Shown here: piece by piece, positions 16,221 through 24,942 of the stretch
Position numbering within the stretch: the first letter of the stretch is position 1
How the letters are laid out: each line of letters starts with the position of its first letter
Assembly (NCBI GenBank): GCA_910587645.1
Contig: CAJUNA010000025.1
Coordinates: 1-37,913, forward strand
Origin: an uncultured Oscillospiraceae bacterium
GTDB lineage: Bacteria > Bacillota > Clostridia > Oscillospirales > Oscillospiraceae
DNA: 37,913 nucleotides
Direction: 5' to 3'
Program-made: the position numbers and the translations under genes
Notes under the pieces: generated by a model
Seen by the model: the letters and a program-made list of their open reading frames with translations, nothing else
Told to the model about the DNA's origin: nothing
Databases searched by the model: none

Positions 16221-18143
16221 TTAATACTTTCTCGTATCCTTTTCGTGGTCGAGGTGATCCCGGTAAGCCTCCAGGTTTCTCGGATTCTCAGACACGGCGG
16301 TGTCGCCCACTCTCCACCAGGCGCCATACCCATCCGTCATAGACTTAGGTAGCACCCGGATATCGAACAGCACGGGGACGTCCTTGATTTTCTTGGCATC
16401 CGCAATCGCGTCCTTCAATTCCGCCAGCGTGTGGATGGTGTAGCTCTTGCACCCATACGCCTCCGCGATCTTCGCGAAATCAACGGGCATAAACTTCCCG
16501 GAGAACTTGCCATCCTCCCCGCGCCAGCGCAGTTCCGTGCAAAGGGTGTCGTTCCCATGCCCGACCTGCAAATTATTGATGCAGCCATAGCTTGCATTGT
16601 TAAACAAGCAGATGTTAATTTTCTTGTGCTCCTGCACCGCCGTCAGCAGCTCCGCGTGAAGCATGATAAAGCTGCCATCGCCGGTCATCGCGTAAACATC
16701 CCTGTCGCCGATGGCGTACTTCACGCCCAGCGCGCCGGACACCTCGTACCCCATGCAGGAGTACCCATATTCCATATTGTAGGTATCCACCCCTCTGGGC
16801 CGCCACATCCTTTGCATATCCCCCGGCAGGGACCCCGCCGCGCCGATGACCACATCGTCCGGCTCAATACAGTGGTTGATGCACCCCAGCACCGCCGTCT
16901 GCGTCAGGTCCGCATGCAAATCCCTGGCGAACTGGAAAGCGGACTGGGCGTTGGCGTCATTAATTTCCGGCACATACCCCTCGCCGAACGCGATAGCGTC
17001 CAAGCGGTCCAGTTCTTTCCGCCACCGCGCAGCGGCATCGCTGACCTCGCTGGTGTAAGGAGCCTTATAATCCCCCACCGCGTCCAGCAGAGCGGGCAAA
17101 GCCCTCTTCGCATCGGCAACCACAGCCAGCGCATCCAGCTTCATGGCTTGGAAGTCGGAGACGTTGATGTTAATAAACCGGGCATCCTCCCGGAACAGCC
17201 ATTTAGAAGCGGTAGTAAAATCGGTGTACCGCGTTCCCACGCCAATAACCACATCCGCGTCCCTGGCGATTTCATTGGCGGCAGAGCATCCCGTCACGCC
17301 CACGCCGCCCAGGTTCAGCGGGTGGTCCCAAACAACCGCGCTCTTCCCCGCCTGGGTCTCGGCAAAGGGAATGCCGGTAGCCTCCGCAAAGCGCCTGAAC
17401 TCCTCATGTGCTTCACTGTACCGCACGCCGCCGCCGCAGATCAGCATAGGCTTCTTGGCATTTTTCAAGATCTGCGCCGCTTCGGCAATCACCTCCGCTT
17501 CCGGCATCCGCCGCGCCAGGCGATGGACGCGTTTAGCGAAGAAGCTCTCCGGATAATCGTAAGCTTCCCCCTCCACATCCTGGGGCATAGCAACGCATAC
17601 CGCGCCGGTGTTAGCCGGGTCGGTAAGCACCCGCATGGCGCTGAGCATGGCGCTCATAAGCTGTTCCGGCCGTACAACCCTGTCCCAATACCGGCAGACG
17701 GGACGGAACGCATCGTTTGTAGACAGGCTCAAATCATGGGTCTGTTCCACCTGCTGCAAAACGGGGTCAGGCTGGCGGCAGGCGTATACATCGCCGGGCA
17801 GAATCAGCACAGGGATATTGTTTGCCGTAGCGGTAGCAGCGGCAGTCACCATATTCGCCGCGCCAGGGCCGACCGAAGAGGTCACGGCAATAATTTTCTT
17901 CCGCTTGCACTGTTTGGCGAAGGCCACGGCGGTATGAGCCATACCCTGTTCATTTTTTCCCTGCCAGACCTGCATCCGATGGGCTTCCTGTGCCAAGGCC
18001 TGGCCCAAGCCCACCACGTTCCCGTGGCCGGGCAGCATAATAACGCCTTCTACAAAAGGATGCTCGATCCCATCATAGCTGATATACTGGTTCTCCAAGA
18101 ACCGGACCAACGCCTGGGCCATAGTCAGTCGAACAGTTTTCAT
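16221..18143 (-). CDS. iolD: 3D-trihydroxycyclohexane-1,2-dione acylhydrolase
   Basis: The 640-residue thiamine-diphosphate enzyme matches IolD in length and domain order: the N-terminal PYR domain with the catalytic glutamate in GKNEQGMAH (E65), a central domain, then the PP domain with GDGSFIMLHAEL (from residue 488) and the metal-binding NNASYG (from 515). It hydrolyses the cyclic dione formed by IolE, opening the inositol ring to 5-deoxy-glucuronate. It is transcribed after iolB, 29 bp apart, and is followed by a terminator-like hairpin and the repeat element. Confidence 0.95.
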   Translation of the reverse strand: MKTVRLTMAQALVRFLENQYISYDGIEHPFVEGVIMLPGHGNVVGLGQALAQEAHRMQVWQGKNEQGMAHTAVAFAKQCKRKKIIAVTSSVGPGAANMVTAAATATANNIPVLILPGDVYACRQPDPVLQQVEQTHDLSLSTNDAFRPVCRYWDRVVRPEQLMSAMLSAMRVLTDPANTGAVCVAMPQDVEGEAYDYPESFFAKRVHRLARRMPEAEVIAEAAQILKNAKKPMLICGGGVRYSEAHEEFRRFAEATGIPFAETQAGKSAVVWDHPLNLGGVGVTGCSAANEIARDADVVIGVGTRYTDFTTASKWLFREDARFININVSDFQAMKLDALAVVADAKRALPALLDAVGDYKAPYTSEVSDAAARWRKELDRLDAIAFGEGYVPEINDANAQSAFQFARDLHADLTQTAVLGCINHCIEPDDVVIGAAGSLPGDMQRMWRPRGVDTYNMEYGYSCMGYEVSGALGVKYAIGDRDVYAMTGDGSFIMLHAELLTAVQEHKKINICLFNNASYGCINNLQVGHGNDTLCTELRWRGEDGKFSGKFMPVDFAKIAEAYGCKSYTIHTLAELKDAIADAKKIKDVPVLFDIRVLPKSMTDGYGAWWRVGDTAVSENPRNLEAYRDHLDHEKDTRKY

Positions 18144-18172
18144 ATTTCCTCAAGTCCTCCTTTACAATCCGG

Positions 18173-18973
18173 TCAGCCCTGATAGATATGGTCATTCGCG
18201 TCAGGCTTCCAAAGCCACGCGTGTTCAGGATCATCTATTCTGGTTTTCTTCCAGGGGTCGCCCTCCAGGTGCCGGATACCCCAGGCGTAGCACATGGCGT
18301 AGCCCGGCGCGGCGGTTTGGGAGTGGAAGCCGCTGGTAATGACCGCCAGGCCATTGTGGCCCGTCTGATAGATTTCGCCGTTAGCGAACCCCGCCCCGAA
18401 CCCATCGGGGTAATCGAAGCGGTAAAAGTAGACTTCCGGCTGGGGATGGTGGTGGGGCGGATAAGAGGACCATTTCCCTGGGAAATTCAAAACTTCGCCC
18501 AAGACCATGTTAGAAAACGGCGCGTTGTCATAGTCGAAGAAGGTTTTAATTTCCCGCCGCATACAGCCTAAAAGTTCACCGTTAGCCCCGGCATGCTGGG
18601 TTTGGATCGTCTCCGGCGTATACATCACCGGGGTATACTGCTTATCATTGACAGTTTTCTGGATATAAAGCTCGCTGTGCTCCCGGGCGGTAAGCGTAAT
18701 TTTCGTTCCCTTGGAAGCCAGGAGGCAGTAAGCTTCATGGTGGAAGCAATCCGGGCGGACAGCGTCCACGGTTTCCCCGTTCCACTGGTAGGTCACTTCC
18801 CCAGAAAACAGGAGAATCGCGATTTCTTTTTGACTTTCCTCGAAGATGAAGGTGTCGCCTTTTTCCATGACTAAAAGGCCCACATCCATTTGCGTCCCCA
18901 TATCGTCCACAGAGGAATCAATATAGTGGTTGTAGCCTTGTTTCAAGTTTGCGTTCTGATTAAAATAAGTCAT
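18173..18973 (-). CDS. iolB: 5-deoxy-glucuronate isomerase
   Basis: The 266-residue bicupin matches IolB across its length. The metal site is seen in YPPHHHPQPEVYFYRF (H174-H176, E180), the most characteristic stretch of the family, and the C-terminal HAWLWKPDANDHIYQ region is also typical. It isomerises 5-deoxy-glucuronate to 2-deoxy-5-keto-gluconate (DKG). In the standard pathway DKG then goes to the kinase IolC, which is absent from this run. The gene is 29 bp upstream of iolD; the repeat copy 2 separates it from iolE. Confidence 0.95.
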   Translation of the reverse strand: MTYFNQNANLKQGYNHYIDSSVDDMGTQMDVGLLVMEKGDTFIFEESQKEIAILLFSGEVTYQWNGETVDAVRPDCFHHEAYCLLASKGTKITLTAREHSELYIQKTVNDKQYTPVMYTPETIQTQHAGANGELLGCMRREIKTFFDYDNAPFSNMVLGEVLNFPGKWSSYPPHHHPQPEVYFYRFDYPDGFGAGFANGEIYQTGHNGLAVITSGFHSQTAAPGYAMCYAWGIRHLEGDPWKKTRIDDPEHAWLWKPDANDHIYQG

Positions 18974-19030
18974 TGCTGAAAGCTCCTTCTAAATTGCCGT
19001 TCTAAAGGGCAGGTTTTTCTGCCCTCCCGC

Positions 19031-19552
19031 CCCGGAGCCTACGCGGCTCCAGACCCCGCGCCTACTTTTGCCACGCGGCAAAAGTAGGCAAAAACGCGCT
19101 TAAACCTGCGGTTTAAGAATCCCTCATTTTATTACGGGGGTTGTTTATTTTACGCTACGACCTTTGGCTGGTTTTGTCTACCTCCGGTGTTTTTGGCCGA
19201 TGCCGGTGCTTACTTCTGCGCACGGTTCTAACGATGGTACTGGTTGCCGCGTGAGACGCGGCACGGGGACTGGTGGGCAGCGGGCGCAGCGCCGGGAGTA
19301 CCCGAAGCAAAAAAGGTAGGCACCAGCAAAATGCCCGTGGGTAGGCGCATAAGACTGGCGCACGAAGTCCACGCAGCCCTGACAGAACACCAGCAGCGTA
19401 CTAAAAGGAAAAACAAAACAAAAATTTCAGGAGGGATCCTTAAGGGGGGGGCAGCCCCCCTTAAGGAAGTTTTTGCTACTTTTTCCTTACGGAAAAAGTA
19501 GGCCCCCGTCCCCCCGCAGGGGGAAAAATCGCGCAAAAAGGGGAGCAGAAAA
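19031..19552. repeat. Structured ~520-bp intergenic repeat, copy 2
   Basis: This is the second copy of the element at 15511-16020, here between iolE and iolB and in the same orientation. The matching hairpins are CCTACTTTTGCC/GGCAAAAGTAGG (19061-19088), CTTAAACC/GGTTTAAG (19099-19117), GCCGCGT/ACGCGGC (19246-19262), TCCTTAAGGGGGG/CCCCCCTTAAGGA (19437-19467) and CTACTTTTTCC/GGAAAAAGTAG (19476-19501). In the first and fourth hairpins both arms differ from copy 1 while pairing is kept, which points to selection or repair at the structure level. The flanks outside these limits do not match copy 1. Confidence 0.85.
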
Positions 19553-19558
19553 GGGGAT

Positions 19559-19577
19559 GCCGCCCCGCAGGGGCGGC
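19559..19577 (-). terminator. Hairpin just downstream of iolE
   Basis: GCCGCCCC (19559-19566) and GGGGCGGC (19570-19577) form a perfect 8-bp stem with a 3-nt loop, 5 bp beyond the iolE stop. On the minus strand ATCCCCTTTTCT follows, so it may act as a weak terminator or as a 3'-end stabiliser. Confidence 0.5.
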
Positions 19578-19582
19578 GCAGG

Positions 19583-20485
19583 TCAAAGCCCCGTATGCTC
19601 TTTGATGTAGCCCCTGGCCTTCTGCGCATAGCGCAGAGGGTCAGCCTTCGCCGGGTCCTGTTCGGCTTCTACCAGAAGCCAGCCCTGATACCCCGCGTCC
19701 GCAAGAACCTTGAAAACAGGGTCAAAATCCACATCCCCATCACCGGGGACGGTGAATGCCCCGTTCCGTACCGCTTGCAGGAAGCTCCAGTTGTTTTCCC
19801 GTGCCTCATTGACAACAGAGAGCCGCATGTCCTTCAAATGCACATGCCCTACCCGGTCCACATACTTCTTGAGCATCGCCAGGGGGTCTTCCCCGGCAAA
19901 CGTGAAATGCCCCGTGTCATAGCAAAGGAACACATACCGGGGGTCTGTATTTGCCATCATCCGGTCTGTTTCCTCCGCCGTTTGAACTACCGTCCCCATG
20001 TGGTGGTGGAAGCAGAGCTTGAAGCCCCGCTCTGCCGCCGCCTTTCCCAATTTGTCCAGGCCGGTGCAGAGAAGGCCCCACTCCCGCTCATCCATCACAT
20101 GCTTATGATTTCCCGTGAGGACAGGCGTTTCCATCTGTCCTTGAATGGAGTAGGACTGCTCGCTGACATTGATGCGGTTGGCGCCAACGGCGGCTAAAAA
20201 TTCCAGCTCCTTGAGAAACGCCGCTTCCACTTCTTCATAAGGCTTCGTAATCAGGAAAGAAGAAAACCACCGGCTGGCAATCCGCATACCCCGTAAATCC
20301 AACTGCTCTTTCAGTTCCGCCGGGTCGCTGGGATACTTGTTCCCAATCTCACATCCTGTAAAGCCCGCCAAAGCCATCTCGCTTACCGTCTGCTTGAAGG
20401 TGTTCTCCGCCCCAAGCTCCGGCATATCGTCGTTGCACCAGCCAATGGGCGCGATGCCTAGTTTGACCGCGTTGGAATCAAACAT
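19583..20485 (-). CDS. iolE: Inosose dehydratase
   Basis: The 300-residue protein is a xylose-isomerase-like TIM barrel. It opens with KLGIAPIGWCNDDMPELG, the hallmark start of IolE, and carries metal-site strands FHHHMGT, CYDTGHF and VGHVHLKD and a C-terminal VEAEQDP. It dehydrates scyllo-inosose to the cyclic dione used by IolD. It follows malic enzyme by 15 bp in the same direction, so the inositol part and the central-carbon part of the run are transcribed together. Confidence 0.94.
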   Translation of the reverse strand: MFDSNAVKLGIAPIGWCNDDMPELGAENTFKQTVSEMALAGFTGCEIGNKYPSDPAELKEQLDLRGMRIASRWFSSFLITKPYEEVEAAFLKELEFLAAVGANRINVSEQSYSIQGQMETPVLTGNHKHVMDEREWGLLCTGLDKLGKAAAERGFKLCFHHHMGTVVQTAEETDRMMANTDPRYVFLCYDTGHFTFAGEDPLAMLKKYVDRVGHVHLKDMRLSVVNEARENNWSFLQAVRNGAFTVPGDGDVDFDPVFKVLADAGYQGWLLVEAEQDPAKADPLRYAQKARGYIKEHTGL

Positions 20486-20500
20486 CTTTGCTGCCTCCCG

Positions 20501-21673
20501 TTATATCCGGGCTACGCCGGATTTTTTCGCGGCTTCCGCCACGGCCTTGGCTACCGCGGGGCCTACCCGCTTGTCAAACGCCTTGGGAATGATATACTCC
20601 GCGCTCAGTTCCTCCGGGGAGATCAGCTCCGCCAGCGCCTGGGCGGCGGCTACCTTCATCTCCTCGTTGATATCGCTGGCCCGCACATCGAAGGTCCCGC
20701 GGAAAATCCCCGGGAAGGCCAGCACGTTGTTGATCTGGTTGGGGAAATCGCTGCGGCCTGTGGCAATCACCGCCGCGCCGCCTGCCTTGGCGTCCTCGGG
20801 GAAAATCTCCGGCGTAGGGTTGGCGCAGGCAAAGATGACGGCGTCCTTATTCATGGTCTTGACCATATCCGTTGTCACGGTGCCGGGGGCGGATACGCCG
20901 ATGAATACGTCCGCACCTGCCAGCATGTCCGCCAGGGAGCCGGCCTTTTTCTCCAGGTTCGTCACCTGGGCCATTTCCTCCTTGATCCAGTTCAGGCCGT
21001 CCCGGCCGGCGTAAATCGCGCCCTTCCGGTCGCACATGGTAACGTGCCGGAATCCGGCGGACAGGAGGAGCTTTACGATGGATACCGCCGCCGCGCCCGC
21101 GCCGGAGGTGACGATTTTGACGTCCTCCTTCTTCTTGCCCACCACCTTCAGGGCGTTGGTCAGGCCTGCCAGGGTAATGACGGCGGTGCCGTGCTGGTCG
21201 TCGTGGAAGATGGGGATGTCGCACTTTTCCTTCAGCTTCCGCTCAATCTCAAAGCAGCGGGGGGCGGCGATGTCCTCCAGGTTGATGCCGCCGAAGCTGC
21301 CGGACATGAGATACACCGCGTTGACAAATTCGTCCACATCGTGGGTCTTGACGCAGAGAGGGAACGCGTCCACGCCGCCGAAGGACTTGAACAGCACGCA
21401 CTTGCCCTCCATCACCGGCATGCCCGCCTCCGGGCCGATGTCCCCAAGGCCAAGCACCGCGCTGCCGTCGGTAATCACCGCGCAGAGGTTGTGGCGGCGG
21501 GTCAGCTCGTAGCTCTTGTTGATATCCTTCTGGATTTCCAGGCAGGGCTGGGCTACGCCGGGGGTGTAGGCCAGGGATAAGTCCTCCTTGCCCTCCACGG
21601 GGACGGTGGCAATAACTTCAATCTTGCCCTTCCACTGCTCGTGAAGGCGCAGGGATTCTTTCGCGTAATCCAT
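20501..21673 (-). CDS. NAD(P)-dependent malic enzyme (short bacterial form)
   Basis: The 390-residue protein shows malic-enzyme motifs: YTPGVAQPC, the substrate and metal region SAVLGLGDIGPEAGMPVMEGK, FHDDQHGTA and the nucleotide-binding GAGAAAVSI. Its length matches the short bacterial class without the phosphotransacetylase-like tail. It oxidatively decarboxylates L-malate to pyruvate and CO2. Sitting between iolE and the LarA homologue, it has no role in the textbook inositol pathway. In the route I propose it would drain L-malate produced by the racemase. Confidence 0.93.
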   Translation of the reverse strand: MDYAKESLRLHEQWKGKIEVIATVPVEGKEDLSLAYTPGVAQPCLEIQKDINKSYELTRRHNLCAVITDGSAVLGLGDIGPEAGMPVMEGKCVLFKSFGGVDAFPLCVKTHDVDEFVNAVYLMSGSFGGINLEDIAAPRCFEIERKLKEKCDIPIFHDDQHGTAVITLAGLTNALKVVGKKKEDVKIVTSGAGAAAVSIVKLLLSAGFRHVTMCDRKGAIYAGRDGLNWIKEEMAQVTNLEKKAGSLADMLAGADVFIGVSAPGTVTTDMVKTMNKDAVIFACANPTPEIFPEDAKAGGAAVIATGRSDFPNQINNVLAFPGIFRGTFDVRASDINEEMKVAAAQALAELISPEELSAEYIIPKAFDKRVGPAVAKAVAEAAKKSGVARI

Positions 21674-21688
21674 AATAAAATTTCTCCT

Positions 21689-22942
21689 TTATTTTACAAT
21701 CCTGGGCAGCGTGGAGCCGCCGTAGGGCATGGCCAGCACGGTGGCGTCCGGCCCCAGCTTTTCAAAAGCCGCGTCCAGCGCCGCCTGGGCTGTAGGCTGG
21801 GGCGTGAGGAAAATGGAGCGCACAAAATCAGGCGCCAGGTCGCTGACCAGGTACACGTCCGCCTTTTCCAACGTCATGGCGATGGCGGCGGCCTTGTGGC
21901 CTCCCAGCTGGAAATCCCGGCCAATGCGCTCAATCATGGCGGCGGGGGATTCGGACTGGGTCATCCACTCCTCAAATACCCGCTCGCCTAAACCCTCCTT
22001 GCAGGAGCCAATGAGGATGATCACACCGCCTGGGTTCACCGCGTGGCGGGCGTTGTCCAGGGCCTTCTGCGTCTGGTAGAGGTTCAAATCCTTGGGCGCG
22101 CCGCCCTGGCTTACCAGGACGATGTCCGCCCCTTGGGGCAGTTCCTTGAGGTAGAGCCGGTCCAAGAATTTGCAGCCCTCCCGGTGGGCCTGAACCGGAT
22201 GCCCCGCCACGGCGCGGATGATTTCCTTGCGCTCGCTGAGGACTACATTGACGATGAAGTCGATGCCGCAGATACGGCCCGCTTCCTCAATGTCCATGCG
22301 CAAGGGGTTGGTGTCCAGCGCCCCGGCGCAGGCTTCCGGGCGGACCATCATGGCGTGGTTGGACTGGATGGCGTCCCGGGTGGAGACGCCGGGCATAATG
22401 GCTTTCGCCCCGCCGGAGTAGCCCGCGAAATAGTGGTACTCAATGTTCCCCAGGCATATGCGGCGGTCCGCTTCCGCTACGGCCCGGGTGATGTCTACCG
22501 GCGTCCCGGCGGCGGTGGTTCCTAAATGGACGCAGTCCGACGGGTCGCTGTCCACGCATTTGATCTCCCCCCAGGCCCGGTCCCCGGCCAGCTTTTTCTG
22601 CTCCTCCGGCGTATGCTTCCGGTGGCTCCCCAGGGCAAATACCAGGGCGACGTCCTCCGGCTTTACCCCCGCCCCCCAGAGTTCATCCAGCAGGGCGGGC
22701 ATAACTTGATAGGTGGGCATGGGACGGGTGATGTCGCTGGTGATAACGGCAATTTTTTCACCGGGACGCACGACCTCCCCCAGGCGGGGCGTCCCAATGG
22801 GGTTTTCCAGGGCGCGGCGGACCTCCGCTTCGCCAGTGAGGTGTAACGCTACTTCGTTGGCGTGGAGCACCGACAGGAGGTTTTTTTCCGGGACTTCTGC
22901 CTCCTGGGTTCCTGCGCCAAATCCGAAACTCAACTTCATCAT
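21689..22942 (-). CDS. larA: LarA-family nickel-pincer racemase, possibly malate racemase
   Basis: The 417-residue protein keeps the LarA active-site residues at nearly the numbering of the Lactiplantibacillus enzyme: D70 and R73 in SDITRP, H107 in GSHRKHT, H170 and K180 in EYHYFAGYSGGAKAIMPG (K180 would hold the nickel-pincer cofactor) and H196. Such enzymes interconvert the two forms of 2-hydroxy-acids; some family members act on malate rather than lactate. Cofactor genes larB, larC and larE are not in the window and would have to be elsewhere. Its place between transketolase and malic enzyme favours malate as substrate; this is inference. ATG 22942 follows TTAGGAG. Confidence 0.82.
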   Translation of the reverse strand: MMKLSFGFGAGTQEAEVPEKNLLSVLHANEVALHLTGEAEVRRALENPIGTPRLGEVVRPGEKIAVITSDITRPMPTYQVMPALLDELWGAGVKPEDVALVFALGSHRKHTPEEQKKLAGDRAWGEIKCVDSDPSDCVHLGTTAAGTPVDITRAVAEADRRICLGNIEYHYFAGYSGGAKAIMPGVSTRDAIQSNHAMMVRPEACAGALDTNPLRMDIEEAGRICGIDFIVNVVLSERKEIIRAVAGHPVQAHREGCKFLDRLYLKELPQGADIVLVSQGGAPKDLNLYQTQKALDNARHAVNPGGVIILIGSCKEGLGERVFEEWMTQSESPAAMIERIGRDFQLGGHKAAAIAMTLEKADVYLVSDLAPDFVRSIFLTPQPTAQAALDAAFEKLGPDATVLAMPYGGSTLPRIVK

Positions 22943-22950
22943 ATATTCTC

Positions 22951-23130
22951 CTAATAAATGCCCATTCTCGATACCGTGCGGCGGATTGGGTTTCCGGCGC
23001 AGGATAGGGCGAGGGTGGCCGTCCGCCTAGGACTTCCTACTTATAGATGCCTGTTCCCGTTACCGTGCGGCGGATTGGGTTTTCCGGCGCAGGATAGGGC
23101 GAGGGTGGCCGTCCGCCTAGGACTTCTTGG
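22951..23130. repeat. Tandem duplication of ~88 bp spanning the 3' end of the transketolase gene
   Basis: Two direct copies, 22973-23036 and 23062-23126, are identical except for one extra T in the second; similarity continues upstream (ATGCC..TTC.CG.TACCG), giving a unit of about 88-90 bp. The right copy contains the last codons and TAG stop of the transketolase C gene, so the left copy is a decayed, untranslated duplicate of that gene's tail. Each copy holds GGCGGA and TCCGCC as distant inverted arms. The duplication makes up nearly all of the gap before larA. Confidence 0.9.
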
Positions 23131-24082
23131 CGATGACGGACTTGGCCTGCTCCACGATGTGGGCGGCGGTCAGGCCGAAACGCTCCTGCAAATAGCCCTG
23201 GGGGCCGACTTCGCCAAATTCGTCCTCTACCGCTACATAGCCGGCGGGGACAGGGCACTTCTGGGCCAGGACTTCGCTGACGGCAGACCAGAGGCCGCCG
23301 AATTTGCTGTGGTTTTCCGCCACCAGCACCGCGCCGCACTTCTTTGCCCAGGCCTCCACCGTCTCCACGTCTAAGGGCTTGATGGTGAACATGTCGATTA
23401 CGGCCGCCTGGATGCCTTCGGCGGCAAGGATCCCGGCGGCCTGCATGGCCTCGTGAACCATGATGCCGCAGGCGAAAATGGCGATGCCGGTCCCCTCGCG
23501 GAGGGTGACCGCCTTGCCGATGGGCAGGTCGCTGCCTTCCTCATAGACCTTGGCGTATTGCTTGCGGCCTACGCGGATGTATTTGACGCCGGGGCGGTTG
23601 ACACACTGACCCAGTACGCTGATGAGCATGGTGGGGTCGGTGACATCGATCACCGTCGCGCCGGGGAGGGCGCGGTAAAGGGCTACGTCCTCGAAGGGCA
23701 TGTGGGTGCCGCCGTTCATGGTGGCCGTCACGCCGGGATCGGTGCCGATAATGGTGACATCGTTTTTCGCGTAGCCCCCGCTGAGGAACGCCTGGTCATA
23801 GCACCGGCGGGAGGCGAAGGGGCCGAAGGTGTGGACAATGGGCTTGAACCCCGCCGAGGCAAGGCCGCAGGCTACGCCCACCATGTTCGCCTCCGCTATG
23901 CCGCAGTTGATGGCGCGGTCCGGGTTGGCCTTGGCCCACTTGGCGGTGCCGATACAGCTCATTAAGTCCGCGTCCAGATAGATGATGTCCGGATCCTTTT
24001 CCGCTAAGGCCGGGACCGTCTCGCCCAGCACGTTCTTGCACAGCCTGGGATCCATTTCCCCTGTATAGACTACCTTCATCAT
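23117..24082 (-). CDS. Transketolase, C-terminal subunit (altered active site)
   Basis: The 321-residue protein contains the PYR-type and C-terminal domains of a split transketolase, including the catalytic glutamate in GIAEANMVG (E64) and the transketolase-type THMPFEDVALYRALPG. The motif normally read GEDGATHQ or GEDGPTHQ is TMNGGTHM here: the aspartate that contacts the sugar hydroxyl is N123, and the residue after the histidine (H127) is methionine. This suggests a changed sugar substrate. Its gene follows the N subunit with 3 bp between, so the two make one heteromeric enzyme. I infer a two-carbon transfer from DKG, but the ordinary pentose-phosphate reaction is the conservative alternative. 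Confidence 0.87.
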   Translation of the reverse strand: MMKVVYTGEMDPRLCKNVLGETVPALAEKDPDIIYLDADLMSCIGTAKWAKANPDRAINCGIAEANMVGVACGLASAGFKPIVHTFGPFASRRCYDQAFLSGGYAKNDVTIIGTDPGVTATMNGGTHMPFEDVALYRALPGATVIDVTDPTMLISVLGQCVNRPGVKYIRVGRKQYAKVYEEGSDLPIGKAVTLREGTGIAIFACGIMVHEAMQAAGILAAEGIQAAVIDMFTIKPLDVETVEAWAKKCGAVLVAENHSKFGGLWSAVSEVLAQKCPVPAGYVAVEDEFGEVGPQGYLQERFGLTAAHIVEQAKSVIAKKS

Positions 24083-24085
24083 CTC

Positions 24086-24931
24086 TCAGCCCTCCAACGC
24101 CGCCAGCTCGCTCTTAAGCTGGGCAGTCCATCTCTCAAATTGTTCATCGCTGACCGGCAGGCTGTGGTTCATAGCCGTATCCGCTACCTCCTGGATGCCC
24201 GCGCCCTTCACCGTGTCCAAAATGACGGCGTGGGGCTTCCCAGCGGCTTGGCGGGTGCGCTCCAGGGCGTCCGCTACGGCTTCCACATCGTTGCCATCGA
24301 CCTTTACCGTGTCAAAGCCGAAGGCTTCCAGCTTGGCCACATAGTCGCCCATGGGATAGACGTCCTCCGTCCAGCCGTCCAGCTGCCGCTTGTTCCAGTC
24401 CAGAAGAACCACCAGGTTATCCAGCTTCTTGGCGGACGCGAAGGCTAACGCCTCCCATACCTGGCCCTCGTTGCTCTCGCCATCGCCTACAATCAGGAAT
24501 ACGCGGGCATCACGGCCGCGCAGCTTCTCGCCTAAAGCCATGCCGCAGGCGAGGGACGTGCCCTGGCCCAGGGAACCGGTGGTCATGTCTACGCCAGGGG
24601 TCTTGTTCCGGTCGCAATGGCTGGGGAGACGGGTGCCGGGACGGTTCAGGGTTTTCAGCTCCTCATAGGGGAAGAAGCCCTTTACCGCCAGGGTGCCGTA
24701 TACCGCCGGGCCGGCGTGGCCCTTGGAGCAGACCAGCTTGTCGCGCTCCGGCCACTTGGGGTCCGCCGCGTTGTATTTCATTTCCTTGCCGTATAACACC
24801 GCCAGTACATCGGCGATGCTCATGGCTCCGCCCAGGTGGCCGGAACCCAGGGAATGGATCGCTTCCAGCGCCGCCATCCGGATGCGGACGGCAAGCGCCT
24901 GCAATTCCTTTTTCTTTGCCGCTTCCATCAT
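24086..24931 (-). CDS. Transketolase, N-terminal (thiamine-diphosphate) subunit
   Basis: The preferred start is ATG 24931, 7 bp behind GAGAGGTG; an ATG at 24955 would overlap the pgk stop. The 281-residue subunit carries SGHLGGAMSIADVLAVLYG, SKGHAGPAVYGTLA, TPGVDMTTGSLGQG and the diphosphate-binding GDGESNEGQVWEALAFA followed by LDWNKRQLDG. Common split transketolases have LQGHPD, GDGELQEGQ and VDNNGLQIDG at these places, so this one is a divergent subtype. It pairs with the C subunit encoded 3 bp downstream. Confidence 0.88.
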   Translation of the reverse strand: MMEAAKKKELQALAVRIRMAALEAIHSLGSGHLGGAMSIADVLAVLYGKEMKYNAADPKWPERDKLVCSKGHAGPAVYGTLAVKGFFPYEELKTLNRPGTRLPSHCDRNKTPGVDMTTGSLGQGTSLACGMALGEKLRGRDARVFLIVGDGESNEGQVWEALAFASAKKLDNLVVLLDWNKRQLDGWTEDVYPMGDYVAKLEAFGFDTVKVDGNDVEAVADALERTRQAAGKPHAVILDTVKGAGIQEVADTAMNHSLPVSDEQFERWTAQLKSELAALEG

Positions 24932-24942
24932 GCTTTCACCTC

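Noticed and set aside
22951..23130. CRISPR-like repeat
   Set aside because: Only two copies, unit too long and one overlapping a gene end; no array elsewhere in the window.
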